Assembly: GCA_016937345.1 (NCBI GenBank) | Contig: JAFGWE010000032.1 | Span: forward strand, 1-64,000 | Origin: Methanomicrobiaceae archaeon | GTDB lineage: Archaea > Halobacteriota > Methanomicrobia > Methanomicrobiales > Methanomicrobiaceae | DNA: 64,000 nt | Reading direction: 5' to 3' | Shown: piece by piece, positions 17,997 to 26,816 of the stretch | How positions within the stretch are numbered: position 1 is the first letter of the stretch | Layout: the number at the start of each line of letters is the position of its first letter | Position numbers and translations under genes: made by a program | The notes under the pieces: generated by a model | Told to the model about the DNA's origin: nothing | The model's input: the letters and a program-made list of their open reading frames with translations, nothing else | Databases searched by the model: none

Positions 17997-18578
17997 TTAA
18001 CCTGCGTGAATCTTCTTTAAAATCCATGCCATATTGGAAGCGAGATCTCTCATTGTTTTAAGTCCTTCCTCGTCATTTTCGACATTGTTCTCATTTCCTG
18101 AAAATCCCATATTCCAGTAAGATGAGCCGACTGTTATCATGTTTGAGATTCCGAAGAGGTGGTTTATTGTATCATATGCGTGAATTGCACCGCCCCTTCT
18201 TGCGGAAACTACCGCAGCACCTACTTTTCTTGAGAACATACCGTCGTTTGCAAGTCCGACAAAACCTGCTCTGTCAATAAGTGTCTTAACCTCTGTTGTA
18301 ACATCGGCAAAGTATGTCGGAGATGCGATAATTATCCCGTCAGCCTCCTTCATCTTTAAAATTGCATTGTTTACAAAGTCTTTTTCAAGTATGCATTTCT
18401 CATCCTTTTTCTCAAAGCATTTGTCACATGCGATGCATCCGATCACTTTTTTTCCACCGATGTGAATTATTTCGGTTTCAATATCCTCTGCCCTGAGTTC
18501 TGCCTGAATCTCCTTTAAAAGTCTGTAAGTATTTCCGTGTTTTCTGGGACTGCCGTTAAATGCTACTACTTTTACCAT
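17997..18578 (-). CDS. Flavodoxin family protein / iron-sulfur flavoprotein-like NAD(P)H-FMN reductase
   Basis: A 193-residue FMN-binding protein. The FMN phosphate loop is FNGSPRKHGNTY near the N-terminus, and ASPTYFADVT and the later AVVSARRGGAIH complete the flavin site. The cysteine set CIACDKC...CIL is the arrangement used in methanogen iron-sulfur flavoproteins (Isf) for a 4Fe-4S cluster. The start at 18,578 is chosen because a perfect AAGGAGG lies five bases before it; a longer frame upstream looks non-coding. It probably has an electron-transfer or oxidative-stress role. A paralogue lies at 58,241. Confidence 0.85.
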   Translation of the reverse strand: MVKVVAFNGSPRKHGNTYRLLKEIQAELRAEDIETEIIHIGGKKVIGCIACDKCFEKKDEKCILEKDFVNNAILKMKEADGIIIASPTYFADVTTEVKTLIDRAGFVGLANDGMFSRKVGAAVVSARRGGAIHAYDTINHLFGISNMITVGSSYWNMGFSGNENNVENDEEGLKTMRDLASNMAWILKKIHAG

Positions 18579-18782
18579 ATTATCCTCCTTTTTGTAATTT
18601 ATCGTATTTTTTCGGTTTTTATCCGGCAATGCCATATGCTGTCGGTATATTATGAGGCATCATGTGTGCCGAAATATAATAATTCTTTTGATATCCGGTT
18701 CTAAAAAAATCCGGAAATTATATCTGTTTTGATTATAAAAATCCGAAAAATAAGGACTGGCACTTTTAGCATTTAAAAAAAA

Positions 18783-19295
18783 TTAAATGTTGTGTTTTCC
18801 AAGGAAGTAGACACCAATACAGATTACACTTATTGAGATTGCCATTGCAAGCATATCCATTGATGTTGTAAAGGTCATTGAGAGAATTCTCTGGAAGAAA
18901 CTGACAATTAAAACCATTATTATGACTTTAATAATCTTATTTTTAAGATCATCCAGGTTTTTTACTTCAAGGATGTTTCCAAACTCCCCGCATGTTCGTG
19001 CAATATCAAGTTTGGATATAAAAAGCTCGTATATTCCGAAACTGAATATCAAAAGCACAAGGCCGATAAGGTAAAAATCAATCGCACCAATGATGCCGAT
19101 TAAGATATCCTCGTGCGTCATATGTATATTGGATGATATTACATATTCCTTTAAAATATCAAATATTTCAAGAGAACCTGCAATAAAAAGCACTAAAGCG
19201 CTTAATGCACCGAATATTACGCCAAGTAATACGACATATCTCATGCTCCAGAGGGCATGTTCAAAGCAGCTCTCTAATTTTCCCTGTTCTTTCAT
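18783..19295 (-). CDS. YqhA/UPF0114 family membrane protein
   Basis: A 170-residue protein with four transmembrane helices. The motif FEHALWSMRYVVLLGVIFG at the N-terminus and the GAIDFYLIGLVLLIFSFGIYELFIS helix are characteristic of the UPF0114 (YqhA) family, found in many bacteria and archaea with no assigned biochemical role. It is monocistronic, with over 250 bases of AT-rich sequence upstream that holds nothing recognisable. Confidence 0.85.
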   Translation of the reverse strand: MKEQGKLESCFEHALWSMRYVVLLGVIFGALSALVLFIAGSLEIFDILKEYVISSNIHMTHEDILIGIIGAIDFYLIGLVLLIFSFGIYELFISKLDIARTCGEFGNILEVKNLDDLKNKIIKVIIMVLIVSFFQRILSMTFTTSMDMLAMAISISVICIGVYFLGKHNI

Positions 19296-19568
19296 TTTCT
19301 ACTTCCTTAATTATTTTTTATTATCTGTAATAATTACCAAAAATATTTTTGACTCATCAGTTATTGGATTCAAAATTATATAACTTCAAATGACTGGTTT
19401 CAAAAAGGCATAAATCCTCTATATTTACCGGTTGAAGGGAAGGGACACTCTGTCAGATGTATTGAATTTATATGCAGATTACAAGATTGCAACCAATAAT
19501 TCCAATACTATTCAGCATAAATAATTACATAAAATAAATCTGCCATTCCTTTGCCGGGTGTATATGAT

Positions 19569-20798
19569 ATGAAATTTGGAACACTGGATGATATTGATAC
19601 AAATAAAAAAACCGTCCTTTTGCGTGTGGATTTCAACTCCCCTATTGATCCTGCGTCAAACCTGATTTTAGACGACAAGAGATTCCGCGAGCATGCACCA
19701 ACTGTAAACAATCTTTCTGACTCAAAAGTGGTGATAATAACTCACCAGAGCAGACCGCAGAAGAAAGATTATACAACTCTCGGGGCACATGCAGATCGTC
19801 TTGAACGTCTTATCGGAAGGCGTGTAGACTACATTGACGATATATTCGGAAGCTGTGCGAAAGAAGCCGTCAGAAAAATGGACTGCGGGGATATCCTGAT
19901 GCTTGAGAACGTAAGGTTCAATGCAGAGGAGAATCTTAAGATGGCGCCTGATGAGGCCGTTAACACCCATCTTGCACGTGGTCTTTCCTCTATGGGGGAT
20001 ATATACGTAAATGATGCATTCGGGACTGCTCACCGGTCTCAGCCGACAATAGTCGGTCTTCCGTTCTTAATGAAGTCTGTTGCAGGCACTCTCATGGAGA
20101 AAGAAGTGTCCTGTCTCTCAAAGGTTTTTTCAGACTCTCCAAAGCCTGTCACATTTGTTCTGGGCGGAACAAAGGTTGATGATTCAATAAGTGTTGCAAA
20201 AAATGTTCTTGAATGCAAAATTGCAGATATTGTTCTGGTTGTCGGAGTTGTTGCAAATGTATTTCTGGCGGCAAAGGGCTTAAACATTGGAAAACCCTCT
20301 ACAGATCTTATAAAAAAGCTTGGCTATTCCGGCGAGGTTGCAAAGGCCGCTGCAATACTGAAAGAATTCGGAGAAAAAGTTGTTCTTCCTGATTTTGTTG
20401 CAATAAGAAACAGTGACGGGAAAAGAGAGGAGGTCTCTGCTGACAAAATACCGGAAAACAGTCCTGTTCTTGACCTGGGACTTGACTCCCTCTCCTCTTT
20501 TACTGAAATCTTAAAAAATTCCGGAACCGTGGTGTTCAACGGGCCGGCAGGTCTTTTTGAAGAGGAAATATTCTCAACAGGAACCTTTGAACTGTTAAAG
20601 GCCGCAGCAAAATCAGAATTTTCAGTTGTGGGCGGCGGACACACCGCAGTTGTTGTGGAGTCTCTGGGAATAAATGATAATTTCAGCCATATATCAACAG
20701 GCGGCGGTGCATGTATTGAATTCATGACCGGCAAAAAACTTCCGGCATTATCAGCGCTTGAAAAAAGCTGGGAGCTGTTTGGGAAAAAACAGCAGTAA
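19569..20798 (+). CDS. pgk: Phosphoglycerate kinase
   Basis: A 409-residue glycolytic/gluconeogenic enzyme that interconverts 1,3-bisphosphoglycerate + ADP and 3-phosphoglycerate + ATP. Signature segments are LLRVDFNSPID near the N-terminus, ENVRFNAEEN, NDAFGTAHR, the nucleotide-domain VLGGTKVDDS, NGPAGLFE, and the terminal GGGHTAV and TGGGACIEF glycine loops. In a methanogen it mainly serves gluconeogenesis. The ATG at 19,569 is preferred over an in-frame TTG six codons upstream because it fits the family N-terminus. Monocistronic, facing the coenzyme M operon convergently. Confidence 0.95.
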   Translation: MKFGTLDDIDTNKKTVLLRVDFNSPIDPASNLILDDKRFREHAPTVNNLSDSKVVIITHQSRPQKKDYTTLGAHADRLERLIGRRVDYIDDIFGSCAKEAVRKMDCGDILMLENVRFNAEENLKMAPDEAVNTHLARGLSSMGDIYVNDAFGTAHRSQPTIVGLPFLMKSVAGTLMEKEVSCLSKVFSDSPKPVTFVLGGTKVDDSISVAKNVLECKIADIVLVVGVVANVFLAAKGLNIGKPSTDLIKKLGYSGEVAKAAAILKEFGEKVVLPDFVAIRNSDGKREEVSADKIPENSPVLDLGLDSLSSFTEILKNSGTVVFNGPAGLFEEEIFSTGTFELLKAAAKSEFSVVGGGHTAVVVESLGINDNFSHISTGGGACIEFMTGKKLPALSALEKSWELFGKKQQ

Positions 20799-20803
20799 AT
20801 TCC

Positions 20804-21910
20804 CTATAATGCTTCAATAAATCTCATTTTTATCTCTTCAGGGCTTAAGGGGAGATTTTTTGCATCAGAATTTCCCGGTCTGAGTATTACATGCAAAAAC
20901 CCGGGTCTTATATTTTCAGCCATAATCTCTCTTAATTCTTCTTTTCCCTGTGCAACGGCGGTACTTTTAATTCCTGCCGCAACTGCCATTAGTTCAAGAC
21001 TGCATCCGGTCCATGCATGGGTTATCTGCATTCCCGTACTTCCGAAAGCGCCGTTGTCAAGTGCAATAATTGTAAGATTTTTTGGGTTTTCTGCTGCAAT
21101 TACAGGGAGAATAGCTGTCCCAAGAAGGCTTCCGTCACCGTCTAATACAATCACATCTTTTTTCTGGCCGAGGGCAAGACCAAGACCAATTGGCGCTGCC
21201 TGGGTGTAGCTTCCAAGCATGTAGAAGTTTAAGTCCCTGTCCTTTGCAGTGTAAAGCTCCTTTGAAGGGACACCGATGTTGCAGACAACTGCCTCATCCA
21301 AAAGATAATCAGAAACAACTCCTATTGCATCAGCACGTGACATTTCGGGCTCTTTTATGCACCTTTCAAAGGAGATGTCGATACGATGCTCTCTTTTTGG
21401 AAACACGCTCTCACATGAAGAAATCTCTCCCTCCCAGACCTTCGGTGATATCAGAATCACATGAATTTCTGATTTAAGAAAGCAGTTTTTGATGATATCT
21501 TCAGCCACGCCAAGTTCTGAAGCCTCATTAATTATTGTGTATCTGATCTTAAGTGCATCCAGAATGCCGGGAATTTTGCTGTTGAAAGGTATCTGCGCAG
21601 GGATTTTTTCTTCGTAAAATCCTCTTAAGCTTGCAATAACAGGAAGCGGCAGACCGTAAAGATGTGTAAGTGACATAACAGCGTTGAGTGAGTTTCCAAG
21701 GCCTGAGCTCTGCATATGAAGAATAAACCTTCGTTTTGCAAGTGCAAGGCCTGCACAGACTCCTACTCCGTCCTCTTCGCGGTTAATATTCACATAATGA
21801 AAATCCCGTTCAAAAAAAGTGCAGAGATTCTTTGTTCTGTCGCATGGCAGCGATACTACAAAATCTATTCCCGCTCTCCTGCAAATATCCGATAGTAAAT
21901 CCTCATGCAT
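20804..21910 (-). CDS. comDE: Sulfopyruvate decarboxylase, fused ComD-ComE
   Basis: A 368-residue thiamine-diphosphate enzyme converting sulfopyruvate to sulfoacetaldehyde in coenzyme M synthesis. Residues 1-165 match the alpha (ComD) subunit (FVVSLPCDRTKN, then QSSGLGNSLNAV). From about residue 190 it matches the beta (ComE) subunit, with the diphosphate-binding motif VLDGDGSLLGT...LDNGAFGS and an AAPIGLGLALG loop. In Methanococcales these are two genes; here one chain carries both. It is the last gene of the coenzyme M operon and overlaps cysteate synthase by eight bases. Confidence 0.92.
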   Translation of the reverse strand: MHEDLLSDICRRAGIDFVVSLPCDRTKNLCTFFERDFHYVNINREEDGVGVCAGLALAKRRFILHMQSSGLGNSLNAVMSLTHLYGLPLPVIASLRGFYEEKIPAQIPFNSKIPGILDALKIRYTIINEASELGVAEDIIKNCFLKSEIHVILISPKVWEGEISSCESVFPKREHRIDISFERCIKEPEMSRADAIGVVSDYLLDEAVVCNIGVPSKELYTAKDRDLNFYMLGSYTQAAPIGLGLALGQKKDVIVLDGDGSLLGTAILPVIAAENPKNLTIIALDNGAFGSTGMQITHAWTGCSLELMAVAAGIKSTAVAQGKEELREIMAENIRPGFLHVILRPGNSDAKNLPLSPEEIKMRFIEAL

Positions 21911-23186
21911 GTTCTCTCACCCACCTTGAAATCTCATCTGAGAGCCCTTCTATGCCCTCACCTGCCGGCACCTCTGCGTAAACCTCTGCCGGAATAATTG
22001 AAAGCTCCTCTTTTGCACGTTTATAGCCGCCGCCTGTAATATTTAAAAGCACAGTCTCATCCGGCTTTATTATGCCGTCTTCTGCCGCCTCAATTAATGA
22101 TGCAAGACAGACTGCCGCTGCAGGGTCGATATCTGAGCCTTCGGTCTTTTCAAAAAGACTGCCTGCACTCTCTGCCTTCTCCTTTGATACAGGCACCATT
22201 ATGCCGTCTGTTGCAGAAAGTGCATCAAAAAGACCGCCGCATATCCCGTATGGAGGCGTTCTGTTTGTAAGAACAGGTGAATATACATTCATTGCAGCGT
22301 TTTTTGCATCAGGCATATCAGTATCCGGGATTATTTCACGCCTTTTATCTTTCCATGCATTTACCATGGGTGCGAATGTGTCATTCTGGGAGAGATAAAG
22401 CCGGGGGAGCTTATCTCCAAATCTTCCGTCTGAAATGAGCCTCATAGACATCTCATATGCGGCAATAGCGCCTGTACCGCTTCCGACAGCCTGGAAGTAC
22501 CAGTCAGGAATAATTCCGGCCGTTATCGCTCCGTCAAGAAGTGTTGTGCCCATTCCGTCCCTTCTTGCCGGATTTTTTGCCCCGCCTTCGGCAAGAACCC
22601 CGTCAATTGTGCAGACTTTGTTTCCAAACTCAATAGCGTCTGTATAATCGCCTTTTACTGTAATTAAAAGGACATTTTCTGCAGGCTTTGTTGTCCATAT
22701 ATTTTTTCGGGCGGAATCTGTTACAACGACAATAACAGGAAGATTAGTGTTTGCCGAAACCTCGCAAAAGGCCCTTCCTGTGTTTCCTGCCGAGGAAACC
22801 TGAATAACCCCCTTCTTTTTCTTCTCCTGCATCCTCAGCATTGTCGGGACAGCCTCAAGCTCCTTAAATGAGCATGAATTGTTATATGCACCTTTTTCCG
22901 GCCAGTAACCGTTGAATGATATGTAAAGGTTTAAAAGACCCAGCTCTTCTGCAAGACTTTTGCTCTTATATGTGACAGGGGCAGTCTTAACATCACAAAA
23001 ACCATCAACAGGAAGCCAGTCAGAAAACCTGAACATTCCCGGAAGGCTGCGCAGATGTATCTGCTTTGCCGCGTAATCTGCTCTTATAAGCGAATTGCAG
23101 TTATTTATGCAGGTGTTTGTGTGTTCATCCGGAAAAGTGCTCCCGCAGGAGAGGCACTTTAATTTATAATCTCCCGTTTTAATCAC
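21903..23186 (-). CDS. Cysteate synthase (threonine synthase-like PLP enzyme)
   Basis: A 427-residue PLP enzyme that makes L-cysteate from O-phosphoserine and sulfite, the entry reaction to coenzyme M in Methanosarcinales and Methanomicrobiales, replacing ComABC. It has the threonine-synthase-like zinc-ribbon-type start (KCLSCGSTF), a candidate PLP lysine in CSFKELEA, the SSAGNTGRAF phosphate loop and a TGGG-type glycine loop near the end (LLNITGGGYK). Its place between comDE and marker 16 supports cysteate rather than threonine synthase. The start codon lies nine bases after the marker 16 stop. Confidence 0.9.
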   Translation of the reverse strand: MIKTGDYKLKCLSCGSTFPDEHTNTCINNCNSLIRADYAAKQIHLRSLPGMFRFSDWLPVDGFCDVKTAPVTYKSKSLAEELGLLNLYISFNGYWPEKGAYNNSCSFKELEAVPTMLRMQEKKKKGVIQVSSAGNTGRAFCEVSANTNLPVIVVVTDSARKNIWTTKPAENVLLITVKGDYTDAIEFGNKVCTIDGVLAEGGAKNPARRDGMGTTLLDGAITAGIIPDWYFQAVGSGTGAIAAYEMSMRLISDGRFGDKLPRLYLSQNDTFAPMVNAWKDKRREIIPDTDMPDAKNAAMNVYSPVLTNRTPPYGICGGLFDALSATDGIMVPVSKEKAESAGSLFEKTEGSDIDPAAAVCLASLIEAAEDGIIKPDETVLLNITGGGYKRAKEELSIIPAEVYAEVPAGEGIEGLSDEISRWVREHA

Positions 23187-23195
23187 CTTAATTTT

Positions 23196-24422
23196 TTAGA
23201 GAAGGGAAAACTCCCCCTTCTCAATCATATTCTTTAGAACTTCTGTAATTTCACAGGCCCTGCTTCTGTCAGACTGCCTGAGTTTTACCGGAACAGAATT
23301 TCCCTCATATTCAAGAGCTCCCATATTCATGCTGTAAACTTCTCCCGGGCATGTATAGGTGCATGTACCGCAGGAAACGCATCTTGAAAGAATCACGCCT
23401 CCGCCGGGCATAATAGCCTTTGCGGGACAGGCAAGTCCGGCAGGACATTCTCCGCAGAACATACAGTTCAGGGGATTTGCCATGAGGCTCCGGTCAGTAT
23501 TCTGCCAGATATGCCCGTAGTCAGAATAGCCTTTTACACTTCTGTCAGTTATGTCAACAACCGGAACGGGTATATTTTCATCAAGAACGGAGAGATGATT
23601 TATTGTTTTTTCATCTAAAACCGGAATAGCTGCTGCAACTGATGTTATGCATTCAGGTCCTTTTGATGTCAGAAAGCCGCCCATGAATTCAGGCATCATA
23701 TTTTCCATATCCGCATGTGCCGAGATGTTTGGCTTATCTTTTGTGCTTCTTGTTCCTTCACCGATAATTCTTCCCTGAGCGCCGTTTAAAAGGATCTTTG
23801 CGCCCTGAATAAGGTATCTTCTCTCAGGATCGTTTTGAATGGGGTTTATCTCGCCGCAGCCTGAGACTGTCGCCTCAGACATATTTCCCTGCAGCGGAAG
23901 AACTGAAAATATTGTCTCAAAAGGTGAATTTGTGCCGTTTACAAAGGCGGAATAATTTTTAAAGGCACTTCTTGACGTAATCATCCTTGCAGACTCAAGA
24001 TCCTCTCCGTATATCTGATTTTCATAGGTTTTCCCCTCTGATTCACAGACGACCTCAATGTCCTTTCCCTCAACAATATCTCTTAAGAGGTGGCCTCCGC
24101 CGTAACTTTTTGATGCATGTGATGTTGCAAAGAGGACTATGTCTGCTGTACCAAGCCCCTCATTGGGGCAGGGCCCGGGAAAACACGGAACGCCGTTTAA
24201 AGTTACCTTCTCTGCACGCCTGAAAACTCCCGGTTTTGTAACCGGGACTGTCATAACCGCAAATGTGCCTGACATAACACCGCATGTCCCGCAGGTTACA
24301 ACATCGACATCCTCTGGCGAGGGGGTATTTCCCTCTCTTATCATTGCCTTAAATTCATCTGCCGTGCAGACAACCGCATTCCCGTCTTTTATCTTCTCTT
24401 CAATATCAAAAACAGACTTCAT
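23196..24422 (-). CDS. Methanogenesis marker 16 metalloprotein (COG1900; ComF candidate)
   Basis: A 408-residue protein of the COG1900/DUF39 family, related to homocysteine-forming enzymes that insert sulfide into aldehydes. Most of the length is the DUF39 domain, with CGTCGVMSGTFAV near residues 44-56 and PCFPGPCPNEG. The C-terminus carries two 4Fe-4S ferredoxin motifs (CMFCGECPAGLACP and CVSCGTCTYTCP). A member of this family has been reported to convert sulfoacetaldehyde to coenzyme M, which fits its position beside comDE. The ATG chosen overlaps the upstream stop (ATGA); a longer frame would only run into that gene. Confidence 0.9.
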   Translation of the reverse strand: MKSVFDIEEKIKDGNAVVCTADEFKAMIREGNTPSPEDVDVVTCGTCGVMSGTFAVMTVPVTKPGVFRRAEKVTLNGVPCFPGPCPNEGLGTADIVLFATSHASKSYGGGHLLRDIVEGKDIEVVCESEGKTYENQIYGEDLESARMITSRSAFKNYSAFVNGTNSPFETIFSVLPLQGNMSEATVSGCGEINPIQNDPERRYLIQGAKILLNGAQGRIIGEGTRSTKDKPNISAHADMENMMPEFMGGFLTSKGPECITSVAAAIPVLDEKTINHLSVLDENIPVPVVDITDRSVKGYSDYGHIWQNTDRSLMANPLNCMFCGECPAGLACPAKAIMPGGGVILSRCVSCGTCTYTCPGEVYSMNMGALEYEGNSVPVKLRQSDRSRACEITEVLKNMIEKGEFSLL

Positions 24423-25069
24423 AGAATCCTTATATCCTCCACTCTGACATGCAGGCCGCTTTTTTTTTGGACAAGAAGGTTTACAACCCCTGTGTGCCCG
24501 AGGTTCATCATACAAAACCCCGGAAGAAATCTCTGCCTTCTTCCAAATTCCGGTTCGGAATTGATTGTCTGAGCAATGCCTTCAAAACCTATTATATGGT
24601 ACGCACGGATATCCTTTATTTTTTCAGGGTTTTCCCTTGCAACAAAAGGGCTTATTACATGGGATGTTATGACCCCTGTAATGAAGTCGGCATCAATTAC
24701 GGATAACACATGCTGTACTGGACATCCGGCACCCTGCGGCCGCCCGAGTACGATATCGCCCTTTTTAATCTCCATCTTTTCGGTTAAATCAGGCCTGAAG
24801 GGAAGAACAATCTTTCTTGCCGAAGGCTCGTCTTTTAATGGATGAATCACAAAATCATAAGGCTTTTTTAAAACGTCATAACCTGTAAATACCATATTTT
24901 CTGCTGTTTTGCAGCCGGCAAAATCATTTGTTCCACTGGTATAAAACGGGCAGTCCTCAGGCTCTTTTTCTCCGGAATTAAGGCATTTTTCAAATTCACT
25001 GCATAAATTAAGGCCGCAGGCCCCGCAGTTTTTCCCCGGATTTTTCCAGAAGGATTTTTCGTTCTGCAT
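24419..25069 (-). CDS. Fe-S cluster protein of the coenzyme M operon
   Basis: A 216-residue protein. It starts with a four-Cys cluster, NCGACGLNLCSEFEKC then DCPFY (about residues 13-42), which is the 4Fe-4S pattern of PF04060-type domains. The remaining ~170 residues form a mixed alpha/beta domain including MEIKKGDIVLGRPQGAGCPVQH, whose Cys may be functional. No enzyme name can be given. It is translationally coupled on both sides: one base after the P-loop protein's stop, and overlapping the marker 16 start by four bases. A role in sulfur or electron delivery to the marker 16 enzyme is an inference. Confidence 0.8.
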   Translation of the reverse strand: MQNEKSFWKNPGKNCGACGLNLCSEFEKCLNSGEKEPEDCPFYTSGTNDFAGCKTAENMVFTGYDVLKKPYDFVIHPLKDEPSARKIVLPFRPDLTEKMEIKKGDIVLGRPQGAGCPVQHVLSVIDADFITGVITSHVISPFVARENPEKIKDIRAYHIIGFEGIAQTINSEPEFGRRQRFLPGFCMMNLGHTGVVNLLVQKKSGLHVRVEDIRIL

Positions 25070-25070
25070 T

Positions 25071-25778
25071 TTAGTCGCCCCTGAAGAAAAAATCTCCTGA
25101 ATCAAGTTTTCTTATAACACCGAAATGGTTCTCCCATCCAATCTCTTTTTTGCCCACACATACGGTGCAGACACCAAGAGGGGGGTTTCCCCTGAGAACT
25201 ACTTTATCCAGATCTTCTATCTCAGGCTGGTTTTCTATCGCCCGAAAGAGGTAACGCAGGCCGGTACCGCAAAGGGCGTTTGTCTCAACAATGTCGAGAT
25301 CTCTGCCGACCTCTTTAATTCTCTCCCGGAAGACCTCCTTTTCAGCCTGTGAGACGAGATCAACTCTTGTAACTACTGCCAGATCTGAAAGTGCAAGCAT
25401 TGCAGACATTTTTAAGGGTGAATTTGTCCCGGATATTGCACTTAAAACTGCAATCCCAAGCGACTGTGTGGTATAAGGCGAACATCTAAGGCAGAGTCCG
25501 GCACTTTCCACTATTAAAATGTCGGCGTTGTTATCTTCTGCCCAATTTACAGCATCCTTCATTACAAGAATACCTACATGATCAGGGCAGACATCGCCAG
25601 AGTAAATTTTTTTTGTCGGAATTTTAAACTCATCATAGAGCTCCTTGTCTTCAAATGCCCTGACCACATCAATTTTAAGGTAGGCACATCTGCTGACAGG
25701 ATTGAACCGGGAGATAATCTGTCTTACTACAGCAGTCTTTCCTGCAGATGGCGGCCCTGCAATAATTAAAAGTTTCAT
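25071..25778 (-). CDS. CobW/HypB-like P-loop nucleotide-binding protein
   Basis: A 235-residue SIMIBI-class P-loop protein. Walker A GPPSAGKT is at residues 8-15, a Walker B-like strand ILIVESAGLCLRCSP follows, and VVTRVDLV resembles the NKxD guanine-specificity region. Two CxxC-type pairs (LCLRC and VCTVCVGKK) could bind metal or a cluster. HypB, UreG and CobW relatives insert metals or chaperone cofactors using GTP or ATP. It overlaps the upstream ATPase by four bases (ATGA). Its place in a coenzyme M operon suggests activation or cofactor loading of one of the downstream enzymes, an inference without direct proof. Confidence 0.8.
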   Translation of the reverse strand: MKLLIIAGPPSAGKTAVVRQIISRFNPVSRCAYLKIDVVRAFEDKELYDEFKIPTKKIYSGDVCPDHVGILVMKDAVNWAEDNNADILIVESAGLCLRCSPYTTQSLGIAVLSAISGTNSPLKMSAMLALSDLAVVTRVDLVSQAEKEVFRERIKEVGRDLDIVETNALCGTGLRYLFRAIENQPEIEDLDKVVLRGNPPLGVCTVCVGKKEIGWENHFGVIRKLDSGDFFFRGD

Positions 25779-26554
25779 AGTACCGGGATGCTTTTTATCA
25801 GTTCACCGCAGCGAATCCTCTCACGAAGAAGAGACATCGCCGAATCCATTCTTAAAACCTCTGAGAGTGCCTCTTTTTCTGAATCCCCTGGTGAGATTAT
25901 GTCTGATACGGCACCGTTTTTCATGACAATTCTTCTCTCTGAGAGAAGAGAAACAAGGGGGTCATGTGTAACGAAGAGAAGTGCTTTATTGTGGGTTTTA
26001 AGGCATTCAATGACCTTCTCCTTGAAAATTCCCGCATTTTCAATCTCATCAAGAAGAATAACAGGGGTGTCTGATACAACGATTGCATCGGCAACCATTA
26101 AAGATCTTGTCTGGCCTCCGGAAAGAGAGGTCATTCTGGCTTCTTTTCTAATTTTTTCGCCCGTAAACTCATTTGCAAGGCTTATGGTCTTTTCAATAAC
26201 AAAAGGGTCACTGAGTTTTCGGGATTTTATGTGCATGTCCAGAAAGGATTCAACCGTAAGGTCTGCGAGGCATTTTGTATTCTGGGTTATCATGGCGATG
26301 GGTTTTTTGGAAGGATCACGGATGAATTCCTCAGGCGGCATTTTCCCGTTTACTAAAACAGTCCTTTTTGTTACTGTATCCTCGTGTGCAAACATCTCAA
26401 TGTCGTTTATAAAAGCGCTTTTTCCCGAACCTGTCGGTCCGACTATTGATATTGTATCTCCGGGCCTGATTGTTATCTGTCTGAAATTTTCAGTCCCGCC
26501 ATTTCTGTTTTTTCCGGGCAGGACAGTTATCTCCATTATTTCAGAGTTATGCAT
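25775..26554 (-). CDS. ABC-type ATPase without a permease partner, first gene of the coenzyme M operon
   Basis: An ABC-fold ATPase of about 255-270 residues. Walker A is GPTGSGKS, a Q-loop segment MITQNTK, signature TSLSGGQTRS, Walker B VILLDEIENAG (a variant of DEP) and the switch His in FVTHDPLV. No membrane protein is encoded nearby, so it is probably not a transporter but a soluble ABC ATPase like AtwA (component A2, an MCR activator) or SufC. Starts at 26,587, 26,554 and 26,536 are all possible; a TATA-like TTTATTATA near 26,560 favours one of the inner two. The following gene overlaps by ATGA. Confidence 0.8.
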   Translation of the reverse strand: MHNSEIMEITVLPGKNRNGGTENFRQITIRPGDTISIVGPTGSGKSAFINDIEMFAHEDTVTKRTVLVNGKMPPEEFIRDPSKKPIAMITQNTKCLADLTVESFLDMHIKSRKLSDPFVIEKTISLANEFTGEKIRKEARMTSLSGGQTRSLMVADAIVVSDTPVILLDEIENAGIFKEKVIECLKTHNKALLFVTHDPLVSLLSERRIVMKNGAVSDIISPGDSEKEALSEVLRMDSAMSLLRERIRCGELIKSIPVL

Positions 26555-26587
26555 AACTATAATAAAACGTAAACTCTGATAAATCAT

Positions 26588-26816
26588 TTCTCTTTGTCTA
26601 TTAAAAATAATACTTTAAGCTAAAAATTAAAATTAAATTAATACTTATGTATTATTAATTGCCTAATATGTGCAATTATTTTTTTCCAATTGTTTTATAG
26701 CCTTACCTGAACAGATGATCATTTAACCATCCGGTTAGTCCGTATAATCACTTAAGATTTAATCATTTATACCTTATTTTGCAGATTAAATCATAATAAA
26801 ACAGAATCTGAAAGTT
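26588..26816. promoter_or_regulatory. Divergent intergenic region upstream of the coenzyme M operon
   Basis: About 230 AT-rich bases separate the coenzyme M operon from a divergent small gene. A TTTATACC box near 26,766 suits the plus-strand gene. A short imperfect dyad TTAACC-ATCC-GGTTAG lies at 26,723-26,738 and could be an operator. Nothing else can be recognised. Confidence 0.3.

Noticed and set aside
25788-26579. A 263-codon plus-strand frame opposite the ABC-type ATPase
   Set aside because: Full overlap with a gene having Walker A, signature and Walker B; the opposite frame has no recognisable domain.
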